Shown here: one piece after another, positions 33,720-42,984 of the stretch
How positions within the stretch are numbered: position 1 is the first letter of the stretch
Layout of the letters: the number at the start of each line of letters is the position of its first letter
Source: Luminiphilus sp.
Lineage (GTDB): Bacteria > Pseudomonadota > Gammaproteobacteria > Pseudomonadales > Halieaceae
Reading direction: 5' to 3'
DNA length: 50,147 bases
Assembly: GCA_028117185.1 (NCBI GenBank)
Contig: JAOHHD010000008.1
Span: forward strand, 1 to 50,147
The notes under the pieces: generated by a model
Databases searched by the model: none
Seen by the model: only the letters and a program-made list of their open reading frames with translations
Told to the model about the DNA's origin: nothing
Program-made: the position numbers and the translations under genes

Positions 33720-35268
33720 CCCCCTAAACAAGTTGCGGCCGCGTCTCAGCCTGCGCAGTCGCCTCTATCTTTTCTCTGGTGCTATCCTGATATTATTCGG
33801 CCTTAATGTTGGGACTTCTCTTTGGGGAAGCTTTGCTCGCAATGAAAGTTCTATCGCCTACCAAGAGGCGGTCACGGCAGCCCAATTAACCGCAGAACTT
33901 GAGCAAAATCTACAGACAAAACGCCAACAAGTATTGGTACTCGCCACATTAAGAGAGACCAATGTTGACCCACTCGACGCCAGTGCGATTGAGCAAGCGC
34001 GAGCAGACCTCGATATTATCTCAACACGATTGAGACAGCTGGGGGCATACGGTGGCGCAGACTTAGAGGACTATTATCGGCGCCTGCATGAGAGTGCGAC
34101 TGCGCTACTGAACGAATGGTTACTCTTTTATGAGGGTTACGACCAAGCCGACCTCACGCCAGACGTAGAGTCAGCGCGTTCCTATAACGACGCGCAACAA
34201 CGATTACAAGAATTGGATCAGCGCCAATCATCCATTGCAGTACAACGCGCCGATATGATCGACCGCACCATCAGACTCACCGATCAGATCACCATCATCG
34301 GCTTTATCGGTTCTATCGTCATCACCCTCGCATTAGTCTTCGCCATGATCAGAAGCACCAATGCCTCACTGACAAGAATGAAACAAGGCGTCGAGCGGTT
34401 TGGTTCTGGTGATTTGACCTATCGCATTGATGCACAGCGAGATTCAGGAGAAATTGGGGATCTGGCCAGAACCTTTAACGAGATGTCGACGAAGCTACAG
34501 ACAGCAATCGACGACACCAACACCGCAAGAGCCGATGCGGATTCTGCTAACGCTGCAAAGAGCATGTTTTTGGCCAATGTTAGTCATGAATTAAGAACCC
34601 CGTTAAATGCCATTATCGGTTACTCCGAAATGTTGCAGGATGAATTAGGTGATGGCGGTGAAATCGACCGCGCGCAATTTCATCACGACCTCACCACGAT
34701 TATTTACTCAGGCAGACAACTGCTGACCTTAATTAACGACATCTTGGATTTATCCAAGATTGAAACTGGAAAAATGCAGCTCAACCTGACGGTATTTAAT
34801 CCAGTCGGCCTATTGGTTCAGATCTGTGATGCGCTGTCGCCTTTGCTGCAGCAGAACAACAACCGGTTAACGCTGGATATTCACGAGGACAGCATGCGTG
34901 ATATCAATAGTGACCAGGCTAAACTGCAGCAGATTGTGACCAATCTATTTTCAAACGCGTGTAAGTTCACAAAGGCAGGTGACATCACTGTCTCGGCCAG
35001 CATGACCGATACAACGCTTATCGTTGAGGTGAGAGACACAGGTATTGGTATGACGGACGCGCAGCAAGGCCGGGTATTCGAGGCATTTACTCAGGCGGAA
35101 GCCTCTACCGGGCTCACCTATGGCGGCACAGGGCTCGGTCTCGCTATCGTGCGGGAATTTTGCGAGATGTTAGGGGGTGCTATCGTTTTAGACAGTCAGC
35201 CGAACGAAGGATCGTGTTTTCGCGTTACCCTTCCGGCTGACCCAGTGTCAGCTCACGTAACCGCTTGA
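33706..35268 (+). CDS. Membrane sensor histidine kinase (HAMP-HisKA-HATPase)
   Basis: 520 residues from ATG 33706, 14 bases inside the previous gene; a longer open frame (from 33622) lacks a plausible start. Two membrane helices, about 17-40 (LYLFSGAILILFGLNVGTSLW) and 203-225 (ITIIGFIGSIVITLALVFAMI), enclose a periplasmic helical sensor of about 165 residues. A HAMP follows (LTYRIDAQRDSGEIGDLARTFNEM). HisKA carries phospho-His294 (ANVSHELRTPLNAIIGYSEML), then HATPase with N box NLFSNACKFT, G1 DTGIGMT and G2 GGTGLGLAIVREF. It probably phosphorylates the neighbouring CheY-like protein or the receiver-cyclase, regulating second-messenger output. Its 3' end overlaps 44 bases with the convergent lipoprotein gene. 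Confidence 0.93.
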   Translation: MRTANPLNKLRPRLSLRSRLYLFSGAILILFGLNVGTSLWGSFARNESSIAYQEAVTAAQLTAELEQNLQTKRQQVLVLATLRETNVDPLDASAIEQARADLDIISTRLRQLGAYGGADLEDYYRRLHESATALLNEWLLFYEGYDQADLTPDVESARSYNDAQQRLQELDQRQSSIAVQRADMIDRTIRLTDQITIIGFIGSIVITLALVFAMIRSTNASLTRMKQGVERFGSGDLTYRIDAQRDSGEIGDLARTFNEMSTKLQTAIDDTNTARADADSANAAKSMFLANVSHELRTPLNAIIGYSEMLQDELGDGGEIDRAQFHHDLTTIIYSGRQLLTLINDILDLSKIETGKMQLNLTVFNPVGLLVQICDALSPLLQQNNNRLTLDIHEDSMRDINSDQAKLQQIVTNLFSNACKFTKAGDITVSASMTDTTLIVEVRDTGIGMTDAQQGRVFEAFTQAEASTGLTYGGTGLGLAIVREFCEMLGGAIVLDSQPNEGSCFRVTLPADPVSAHVTA

Positions 35269-35761
35269 GTGCGTCCTCTCGCTTTGCCAGCTCAGCAGAT
35301 AAATTCTGATTTGACTCACCCATCGCATTCAGTTCAGCCTCAAGCTGAACCAGCAGGTCAAGTACCAGCTCTGTGATGATCGCCCGAGACCGCTGGTCGT
35401 CATTGGTGATCGCCAAGGGCACTGACCGGTTCTGTTCCAGTCGATTACTGAGATCGGTGGCGGTCGCAGCCTCCGCTACAGCCCCCTCTTCTCCTGAGGC
35501 GGCGTAGGCCGCAAAAGCGGCCCGGGCTGCCTCGTATTCACCTGCGGCAAGCGCTCGGACGCCCTCGTCATAAACTTCGAAAACGGCAGTAGAGGGGCAA
35601 TCACAGACTCCCGACATAACCGCGTCACCCTCGCCCTGCGAAGCGTTGGCAGCGGTAGGGTCAGCGCCACCAGCGCCGTCTACCGGCACAAGGCCGCAAC
35701 CGCCCAGTAGCAAGGTTACTGCGAACAATAAAATAGTGCCGATAAACGATCTTTGATGCAC
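35225..35761 (-). CDS. Lipoprotein with helical C-terminus, function unknown
   Basis: From GTG 35761 (a longer frame extends to 35830) the N-terminus RSFIGTILLFAVTLLLGGCGLV is a lipoprotein signal with lipobox LGGC; the mature protein is therefore membrane anchored and likely periplasmic. A linker rich in Gly/Ala is followed by CDCPSTAVFEVYDEGVRALAAGEYEAARAAF (TPR-like) and a C-terminal coiled coil (LVQLEAELNAMGESNQNLSAELAKREDALKRL). The gene's 3' end overlaps the histidine kinase by 44 bases on the opposite strand, unusual but allowed. No family is recognised; it could be an envelope sensor partner of that kinase, which is only inference. Confidence 0.6.
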   Translation of the reverse strand: MHQRSFIGTILLFAVTLLLGGCGLVPVDGAGGADPTAANASQGEGDAVMSGVCDCPSTAVFEVYDEGVRALAAGEYEAARAAFAAYAASGEEGAVAEAATATDLSNRLEQNRSVPLAITNDDQRSRAIITELVLDLLVQLEAELNAMGESNQNLSAELAKREDALKRLRELTLGQPEG

Positions 35762-35840
35762 CGTGCCGAACCCCCAAGATTTAACGGAGGATAGCACCGC
35801 AAAGCCAGCGCTTGCCAGTGTTGCAGGCACCTTTCAGAAA

Positions 35841-37337
35841 TTATTCGTGCCGCAAGTGCGGAAACAATATGACATCTCTGATCGACGCTGAATTGGTCAA
35901 CAACATCACTAACCTGTCGATACCAATCCCTTCCCCTGCAGTGGGAGGCAGACCGTACTCCAATGCGCGAATATAATCGTGATCGAAGTGCATCGCTTCA
36001 TCATCGCCCGCATCTTTTGCAGCCACCTGCGCGTGAAAGCGTTCGGCTTGATCCTCGGCATCATTGAGCTCACTGAACCCGTTGGCCAGCTCTCTGCCCC
36101 CTACAAAAAACTCGAATCGATCCGTGACAAAAGGGTTCACATCGTTGCGTCGCGCCAGCGGCGACACCTCGGTTGGATAAGCGGTAATAAACGTCGGTTC
36201 CTGTAACTGGGCTTCTGCTGTGGCTTCAAATATTTCGATCTGGATCTTACCCAGTCCCCAACTCGGCTGAACCGCGATATCCAACCGGTCTGCGACGGCC
36301 TTTGCGGTATCGTGATCCGCCAGATCCTCGGCAGTCAGTTCGGGGTTATATTTCAGAATGGCTTCCAGCACGGTCATGCGTGTGAATGGACGATCAAAAT
36401 GGAAGGTAGCGTCACCATAGATGACATCGGTCGTACCCAAAACCGACTGAGTCAACTCCCGCATCAACGCTTCGGTCAGATCCATCGCATCGTAATAATC
36501 TGCATACGCCCAGTAGAATTCGAGCATGGTGAATTCTGGATTATGTCGCGTAGAGAGCCCTTCATTGCGGAAATTGCGATTAATCTCGAACACCTTCTCT
36601 AGCCCACCCACCGTTAACCGCTTCAGGTATAACTCCGGTGCAACCCGCAGGTACATCTCCATATCTAAGGCGTTGTGATGAGTGATAAAGGGTCTCGCCG
36701 TTGCGCCACCGGCAATGGGGTGCAACATAGGGGTTTCGACCTCGACAAAAAGGCGCTCCGTCAAAAACTGACGAATAAACTGAATGGTCGCTGCACGAAT
36801 ACGAAAAATTTCGCGCACCTCTGGATTCACAATCAAATCCACATAGCGCTGCCGGTACCGTAACTCCTGATCCACTAAGCCATGGTATTTATCGGGCAAA
36901 GGGCGCAATGCTTTTGTCAGTAAGCGCCCCTCATCCATATTGATATAAAGATCACCCTTACCACTTCTGTGCAAGGGTCCCGATGCCGCAACGATGTCAC
37001 CCAAATCCCAAGTCTTGATTGCCGCAATGGCTTCCTCCGAGAGCTTTTCTCGATTGAGATACAGCTGGATCGTGCCGGAACCATCTTGAATCAGTAAAAA
37101 AGCTCCCCGATTACGGATCAGCCTGCCGGCCACCGCATAGTGATGATTAGCCTCCTCGAGATGAGGTTTATCGGCATCTGAAAAATCTCGCTGCAAATCA
37201 GCCGCCATTGCGGTACGGCGAAAGTCATTGGGGAAAGCGGATCCCTGCTCACGCAGCGACGCCAGCTTGGCTCGTCGCTCGGCAATGAGTCGATTTTCGT
37301 CCTCTGGTTGCTGCGCCTTATCCACGATTGTCTCCAT
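35841..37337 (-). CDS. lysS: Lysyl-tRNA synthetase, class II
   Basis: About 498 residues from ATG 37337; TTG/GTG codons just upstream are alternatives (up to 37352, which would overlap prfB). N-terminal OB anticodon-binding domain ([26 protein letters not shown]), then class II catalytic motifs: motif 1 region [14 protein letters not shown], motif 2 [20 protein letters not shown], and motif 3 [12 protein letters not shown]. It charges tRNA-Lys. Immediately downstream of prfB, the same order as in many gammaproteobacteria. The stop lies 10 bases from the lipoprotein gene start region. Confidence 0.96.
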   Translation of the reverse strand: METIVDKAQQPEDENRLIAERRAKLASLREQGSAFPNDFRRTAMAADLQRDFSDADKPHLEEANHHYAVAGRLIRNRGAFLLIQDGSGTIQLYLNREKLSEEAIAAIKTWDLGDIVAASGPLHRSGKGDLYINMDEGRLLTKALRPLPDKYHGLVDQELRYRQRYVDLIVNPEVREIFRIRAATIQFIRQFLTERLFVEVETPMLHPIAGGATARPFITHHNALDMEMYLRVAPELYLKRLTVGGLEKVFEINRNFRNEGLSTRHNPEFTMLEFYWAYADYYDAMDLTEALMRELTQSVLGTTDVIYGDATFHFDRPFTRMTVLEAILKYNPELTAEDLADHDTAKAVADRLDIAVQPSWGLGKIQIEIFEATAEAQLQEPTFITAYPTEVSPLARRNDVNPFVTDRFEFFVGGRELANGFSELNDAEDQAERFHAQVAAKDAGDDEAMHFDHDYIRALEYGLPPTAGEGIGIDRLVMLLTNSASIRDVILFPHLRHE

Positions 37338-37348
37338 CACACATTGTG

Positions 37349-38444
37349 TCAAAGCCCCTGTTTAAGCGAGGCCTGAATAAAAGGGTCCAGCGCGCCATCT
37401 AAAACAGCTTGGGTATTGCGGCTTTCGATTCCTGTCCGCAAATCCTTGATGCGCGCGTCGTCAAGAACATAAGAACGGATCTGACTACCCCAGCCAATAT
37501 CCGCTTTACTGTCTTCCAGCGCTTGCTTTTCAGCATTGCGCTTGAGCATTTCTAATTCGTAGAGTTTTGCACGCAGTTGCTTCATCGCGTTATCGCGATT
37601 TTGATGCTGAGAGCGTTCGGTTTGACAGCTCGACACTGTGCCAGTGGGTTCATGGGTAATACGCACGGCAGAGTCGGTCGTATTGACGTGCTGCCCACCG
37701 GCTCCAGAGGAGCGATAGGTGTCGACACGTAAATCAGCCGGGTTGATCTCGATCTCGATATTGTCGTCAATTTCTGGAGAGACAAAAACTGAGGCAAAAG
37801 AGGTATGACGCCGGCCACCACTGTCAAAAGGTGACTTGCGCACTAACCGATGAACGCCTGTCTCGGTCCTCAACCAGCCAAACGCATAATCGCCCTCAAA
37901 CTGAATCGTCGCGCTCTTCAAGCCAGCTACCTCACCTGCAGAGGCCTCCAGCAACGTCGTCTTAAAACCCTTGTCTTCACCCCATCGGAGATACATGCGC
38001 AAGAGCATCTCAGCCCAATCCTGAGCCTCAGTGCCACCCGAACCGGCCTGAATATCTAGATAAGCATTGTTGGGATCGGTTTCACCCGAGAACATGCGCC
38101 GAAACTCAAGTTGCTCTAACGAGGTCTCCAGTCCAGCGAGGTCCTGCTCTACCGAATGCGCAGTCTCCTCGTCGTCTTCCTCTACCGCAAGATCCAACAA
38201 GTCGCTGGCATCATCACAGCCACCGTCAAGAGCCTCGATCGTGGAGACAACCATCTCGAGTGCGGCACGCTCTTTGCCGAGGGCTTGCGCATTCTGAGGG
38301 TCTTCCCAAACGCTGGGCTCAGCCAACTCCAGCTCTACTTCTCTTAAACGATCCTTTTTAATAGCGAAGTCAAAGATACCCCCTAAGCACGTCTGTACGC
38401 GCACGAATATCCTTAATTTGGGTCACAAGCGGGGCGATTTCCAC
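37349..38444 (-). CDS. prfB: Peptide chain release factor 2, expressed by programmed +1 frameshift
   Basis: RF2 reads UGA and UAA stops. The zero frame starts at GTG 38444 ([20 protein letters not shown] then RGYL) and reaches in-frame TGA at 38372-38370 after CTT; the second frame runs from GAC 38371 to the stop at 37349. The total is about 364 residues, as in E. coli (365). The shift site reads CTTAGGGGGTATCTTTGAC with the SD-like AGGGGG (38384-38379), just like the classical autoregulated prfB. The rest shows [20 protein letters not shown] (GGQ peptidyl hydrolysis) and SPFDSGG (stop-codon recognition). Without frameshifting, only 24 residues are made. Confidence 0.97.
38369..38387 (-). promoter_or_regulatory. 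Programmed +1 frameshift signal of prfB
   Basis: On the minus strand, AGGGGG at 38384-38379 pairs with the ribosomal anti-SD, then CTT-TGA-C at 38375-38369. When RF2 is scarce the ribosome slips forward by one base at CTT-T and continues; when RF2 is abundant it stops. It is the same signal known from E. coli. Confidence 0.95.
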
Positions 38445-38529
38445 GTTTTACAGCCTACTGGTCAACAGGTGGCCAGAGTCTAAAGGGTTGCGTGATCCTG
38501 TGCCATCTCCGATCACGGTACAAAGCCTC

Positions 38530-40266
38530 TCAGTGCGGCCAAAAAGTCTCAATCACCAGTTGCGGCGAGCGTGTACCACGATAGTCATTGACATCCAGAC
38601 GGTATAACGCGCCCAACTGCGTTAGCGGTTCGGCTAACCATTCGGTTACGTCGATATTGAAAGCAATGGCATCCACTTCGATACCGCCGGACTCCAAAGT
38701 CAGCTTCAAGTGTTTTTCACCCACGATACGATGACGGCGCACCACAAACGTATTGTCAAAAACAGGCTCGGCAAAGTGCTGCCCCCAAGGGCCCCCTGCC
38801 GCTAACTGTTCGGCAAAAGAAACAGTGAGATCGCCGGGTGCCAACGAACCATCACTCATTGCAACGGGCTCTGGTGGCACATGATCTAGTGCGTCTGCCA
38901 CCACCGCATTAATGGCCTCACAAAAAGGATCAAAATCGGCTTTGGCAAGGGTCAGACCTGCCGCCATGGCGTGGCCGCCAAACTTGGTCAGCAACCCTGG
39001 ATATCTCGCCGCCACCTGATCCAATGCATCACGCAGATGCAGACCCGGAATAGACCGTCCAGACGCTTTGAGCATGCCCTCTTCTGAGTCGGCAAATATC
39101 AAGGTGGGCCGATAAACGCGCTCACGAATACGGGACGCCAAGATACCAATCACGCCCTGATGCCAGTTTGGGTCATAGAGTGTCATCGCAAACGGCAGAT
39201 CGGGTTGATCCAAATTCAGTGCCTCCAGTTGCGCCAGCGCATCAGTTTGCATCGACTGCTCGATATCGCGCCGCTCGCGGTTTAAGGCATGCAGATTTTC
39301 GGCCTTAGTGCGGGCACTGGCGGTGGAGTCGGCCAGCAGGCATTCAATCCCGACGGACATATCATCCAGCCGCCCAGCGGCGTTAAGCCGAGGACCCACG
39401 ATAAATCCGAGATCGGAAGCCGTTGCAAGACGATGATCTTTGCCGGCGACCTCAAAGAGCGCCTCAATACCCGGACGGGCGCGTCCGGATCGGATACGCG
39501 CCAAGCCCGCTGCAACTAAGATCCGGTTGTTTCGGTCCAATGGCACCACATCGGCGACCGTTCCCAGCGCCACTAAATCCAAGGCGTCACCCAAATTGGG
39601 CATCTCAAGTCCTTGTGAGGTAAACCAGTCCCGTTGATTGAGTTCGGCTCGCAAGGCACTCAGTACATAAAAAATAACCCCAACACCGGCCAAAGATTTA
39701 CTCGGAAAACGACAGCCTGGTTGATTAGGATTAACGATCACATCGGCTGTCGGCAGTGTTGCGGCGGGCAAGTGATGGTCCGTCACCAGCACACTCATAC
39801 CCAATGCTTGAGCCGCAGACACCCCCTCAATACTCGAGATACCGTTGTCGACAGTGACAATCAAATCGGGCATCTGCGCCGCGGCCAACTCGACGATCTC
39901 TGGGGTCAGTCCGTAACCGAACTCGAACCGATTGGGCACCAGATAGGCGACTTCCTTTAGGCCCATCTGCCTCAGCACTGAAACCGCCATGGCACAGCTG
40001 GTTGCCCCGTCAGCATCAAAATCACCGACTACCAAAACGCGGGCCTCGCCCTCCATAGCATCGGCCAATAGCTCCGCCGCTTCGCCAATCCCTTTCAGCG
40101 TGGCGGGGGGGAGCAATTGATCGAGTGTCAGCGTTAAGTCAGCCGGGTCGCTAATACCGCGACCGGCGTAAATTTTCTTGAGAGCATCAGGCAGCGCAGT
40201 GCGCTGAAGCGGTGAGCTGATCTCGGCGGAACGACGTCGAATGACAGGCGTATTCAGCCGCGGCAC
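38530..40266 (-). CDS. recJ: Single-stranded-DNA-specific exonuclease RecJ
   Basis: 578 residues from GTG 40266, overlapping thrC by 13 bases. The DHH-family motifs are VVGDFDADGATSCA (motif I), VTVDNGIS (motif II), DHHLP (motif III) and GGHAMAAGLT (DHHA1 region); the C-terminal OB and final domain follow. RecJ digests ssDNA 5' to 3' for RecF-pathway recombination and mismatch repair. It is in the thrC-recJ-prfB arrangement common in gammaproteobacteria. Confidence 0.96.
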   Translation of the reverse strand: MPRLNTPVIRRRSAEISSPLQRTALPDALKKIYAGRGISDPADLTLTLDQLLPPATLKGIGEAAELLADAMEGEARVLVVGDFDADGATSCAMAVSVLRQMGLKEVAYLVPNRFEFGYGLTPEIVELAAAQMPDLIVTVDNGISSIEGVSAAQALGMSVLVTDHHLPAATLPTADVIVNPNQPGCRFPSKSLAGVGVIFYVLSALRAELNQRDWFTSQGLEMPNLGDALDLVALGTVADVVPLDRNNRILVAAGLARIRSGRARPGIEALFEVAGKDHRLATASDLGFIVGPRLNAAGRLDDMSVGIECLLADSTASARTKAENLHALNRERRDIEQSMQTDALAQLEALNLDQPDLPFAMTLYDPNWHQGVIGILASRIRERVYRPTLIFADSEEGMLKASGRSIPGLHLRDALDQVAARYPGLLTKFGGHAMAAGLTLAKADFDPFCEAINAVVADALDHVPPEPVAMSDGSLAPGDLTVSFAEQLAAGGPWGQHFAEPVFDNTFVVRRHRIVGEKHLKLTLESGGIEVDAIAFNIDVTEWLAEPLTQLGALYRLDVNDYRGTRSPQLVIETFWPH

Positions 40267-41657
40267 TGTGCCGCCATGAACGCATGGATGGCTTCTAGGT
40301 CATTATCGAGCACCTGAAAATGCTCCTCTTTTTCGAACAAGTCCGCTAAGTGGCGTGGCAATTCGGGCACTTGCCCCGTCTCCGCCTTGGCGACGGCCGC
40401 TGGGAATTTAGCAGGATGCGCTGTTGATAACGTGACCATCGGCCCGTCGGCTTTATCGGCGCACAGCCGCGCGGCGCGGGTGCCAATCGCTGTATGCGGA
40501 TCGATCAATTGACCGGTACGCTCCCAAATCAGACGAATTTCCTCGCAGGTCGCTTCGTCATCAACGCGAGCACTACTAAATAGCGCCTGAGCCTTGCTCA
40601 GTGCCTGATCGCTCAGCGTGATATGACCCTGCGCAAAATCACGCATCAACTGCGCGATCTGTTCAGCATCTCGGTCATACAGATCAAAAAGCAGTCGCTC
40701 AAAATTAGAAGATACCGAAATATCCATGCTGGGCGATAACGACGCTTCGATCGCTTGACGTTCATAGGTTCCGGTCGTGAGCATGCGATGCAACACGTCA
40801 TTGCGGTTCGTGGCGATCACCAGATTATTAATCGGCAGACCCATACGATGCGCCAGATATCCCGCATAGATGTCACCGAAATTACCGGTCGGCACCGAAA
40901 AGTTAACGGCTCGCTCTGGTCCACCGACGGCAAACGAAGCATAAAAATAGTACACAATTTGCGCCATGATGCGCGCCCAATTGATCGAATTAACGGCGAC
41001 CAACGAGCGTCCATCAGGCAAGAATTGATCGGCCACAAAACTGGCTTTTACCAACGCCTGGCAATCATCAAAATTGCCTTTAATGGCTAAGTTATAGACG
41101 TTGTCAGCCTGTACCGTTGTCATCTGCCGTCGCTGCACGTCCGACACTCTTCCCTCGGGGTAGAGGATAAAAATATCGACATTGTCACAATGGCGACAGC
41201 CCTCGATGGCGGCGCTGCCCGTATCGCCGGACGTCGCCCCCATGATCACTACCCGCTCTCCTCGCCGCGCCAAAACATGATTCAGCAACCGACCCAAGAG
41301 CTGCAGCGCGAAATCTTTAAACGCCAGTGTCGGGCCATGAAACAGCTCAAGCAGCCACTGATCCTGATCGAGCTGCAAGAGTGGCGCCACGGCCTGATGA
41401 CGAAAATCCCGGTAGGAGTCTGCCGCCAAGCTCGACAACGTTTGACGATCAATGCTGCCCTCCACAAAGGGCGCAATAATCGCTGTTGCCAGCTCGGGGT
41501 AGGACAAATTGCGCATGGCAGCAAGATCAGACGGTGTAAAAGTGGGCAGTGACTCCGGTAAGTACAGCCCACCATCGCGCGCAAGCCCGGCAAGTAAAGC
41601 ACCCTCAAAATCTAGCGAGGGTGCCTGACCGCGGGTACTGAGATATCGCATACTCAT
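40254..41657 (-). CDS. thrC: Threonine synthase
   Basis: 467 residues from ATG 41657, with GGGGAG 7 bases before; another ATG two codons on. The N-terminus MRYLSTRGQAPSLDFEGALLAGLARDGGLYLPE is diagnostic for the longer bacterial ThrC type. PLP-binding Lys is in FHGPTLAFKDFALQLLG, followed by GATSGDTGSAA (phosphate-binding loop). The enzyme converts O-phosphohomoserine to threonine. Downstream of hom (28-base gap) and overlapping recJ by 13 bases. Confidence 0.97.
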   Translation of the reverse strand: MSMRYLSTRGQAPSLDFEGALLAGLARDGGLYLPESLPTFTPSDLAAMRNLSYPELATAIIAPFVEGSIDRQTLSSLAADSYRDFRHQAVAPLLQLDQDQWLLELFHGPTLAFKDFALQLLGRLLNHVLARRGERVVIMGATSGDTGSAAIEGCRHCDNVDIFILYPEGRVSDVQRRQMTTVQADNVYNLAIKGNFDDCQALVKASFVADQFLPDGRSLVAVNSINWARIMAQIVYYFYASFAVGGPERAVNFSVPTGNFGDIYAGYLAHRMGLPINNLVIATNRNDVLHRMLTTGTYERQAIEASLSPSMDISVSSNFERLLFDLYDRDAEQIAQLMRDFAQGHITLSDQALSKAQALFSSARVDDEATCEEIRLIWERTGQLIDPHTAIGTRAARLCADKADGPMVTLSTAHPAKFPAAVAKAETGQVPELPRHLADLFEKEEHFQVLDNDLEAIHAFMAAQCRG

Positions 41658-41685
41658 TGCCAGCTCCCCATCCTACTCAAATTAC

Positions 41686-42984
41686 TCACTGATCAAAGGC
41701 TTCCACTCGAAGCAACGTAAAGTCTGTTTGCACCTCGGTAAGCGCCGTAATTTCCTGCATCACTGCAGTCATTACGGACGCAGACGCGACATGGGTCAAC
41801 AGAACAATTGAGACCGTGGCTTGATCGCCGCGTGGTGGATTCTGAAGCAACGACTCAATACTCACGTCGTGGTTTGCCAGCACATGCGTAATGTCAGACA
41901 TGACGCCAGCACAATCGCTCGCGGCCAATCGCACGTACCACTCACTCTCGATATCATCCGCAGGCATCAACGCTTGTGATGTCAATTGCGCCATCGGCAC
42001 ACCTAGCGCGGGCCCGCTCCCCGAAGTAGTCCTCGCAATGTCGGCGAGATCGGCACACACCGCGGAGGCGGTGGCAGCGCCACCAGCACCTGGGCCGACC
42101 AACACCAACTCGCCAACAGCATCGCCTTTGATCATGATCGCATTGAGCACGCCATCGACGTTAGCCAACTGTTTTCCCTCAGGAATCAGTGTCGGGTGCA
42201 CTCGCATCTCGATGCGATCGCCCTGTCGACGCGCGATGCCCAGATGTTTTACGCGATAACCCATCGAAGCAGCAATCTCGAGATCCTCAGGCGTGATCGC
42301 CTGAATGCCCTGCTTAACGGGTGCTTCAGCATCAAGAGGCATGCCAAAAGCCAGCGAAGCTAATATGACCAACTTGTGGGCCGCATCGGTTCCATCGACG
42401 TCAAAAGTGGGATCCGCTTCGGCGTAGCCCAGGGCTTGCGCCTCTGATAAGACGTCCTCGTAGGAACGCCCCTTCGTACTCATTTCGGTCAGAATAAAAT
42501 TGCCGGTGCCGTTAATGATGCCCGCGACCTCTGACACATCATTGGCCGCCATCGATTCGCGGAGCGTTTTGATGACCGGAATCCCACCCGCTACCGCTGC
42601 TTCAAAACGCAGTTGAACGCCGGCTTGCTCGGCGAGGAGGATTAATTCATTGCCATGCTCAGCAATCAAGGCCTTATTGGCCGTCACCACGTGCTTGCCT
42701 TGTTGAATGGCCAGTTTGATCAGATCGCGAGCGACCGTCGTGCCCCCAATTAACTCGACCAGCACATCAATATCGGGGTCACGCGCGACATCCATGACAT
42801 CACGACTGACGCGCGCACCGGCATAATCTTGGTGCGGCACCTCGCGGCGCGCGCCGACATGCGCTATCGACACGGTCTGGCCACAACGCGCGGCCAGCAT
42901 GGCACTCTGATCACGCAATATCTGCACTGTTGCGAGGCCAACGGTACCGACACCACAAAGACCCACTCTCAAACCCTTTTTCAT
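41686..42984 (-). CDS. hom: Homoserine dehydrogenase
   Basis: 432 residues with the NAD(P) motif GLCGVGTVG, the VLVELIGGTTVARDLIKLAIQQGKHVVTANKALIAEHG segment (catalytic Lys region), the family signature AQALGYAEADPTFDVDG, and a C-terminal ACT domain (about 350-430) that usually confers threonine feedback. It makes homoserine from aspartate semialdehyde for threonine and methionine. The start overlaps the aminotransferase stop by 4 bases (ATGA). The length matches the monofunctional, ACT-type enzyme, not the aspartokinase fusion. Confidence 0.97.
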   Translation of the reverse strand: MKKGLRVGLCGVGTVGLATVQILRDQSAMLAARCGQTVSIAHVGARREVPHQDYAGARVSRDVMDVARDPDIDVLVELIGGTTVARDLIKLAIQQGKHVVTANKALIAEHGNELILLAEQAGVQLRFEAAVAGGIPVIKTLRESMAANDVSEVAGIINGTGNFILTEMSTKGRSYEDVLSEAQALGYAEADPTFDVDGTDAAHKLVILASLAFGMPLDAEAPVKQGIQAITPEDLEIAASMGYRVKHLGIARRQGDRIEMRVHPTLIPEGKQLANVDGVLNAIMIKGDAVGELVLVGPGAGGAATASAVCADLADIARTTSGSGPALGVPMAQLTSQALMPADDIESEWYVRLAASDCAGVMSDITHVLANHDVSIESLLQNPPRGDQATVSIVLLTHVASASVMTAVMQEITALTEVQTDFTLLRVEAFDQ

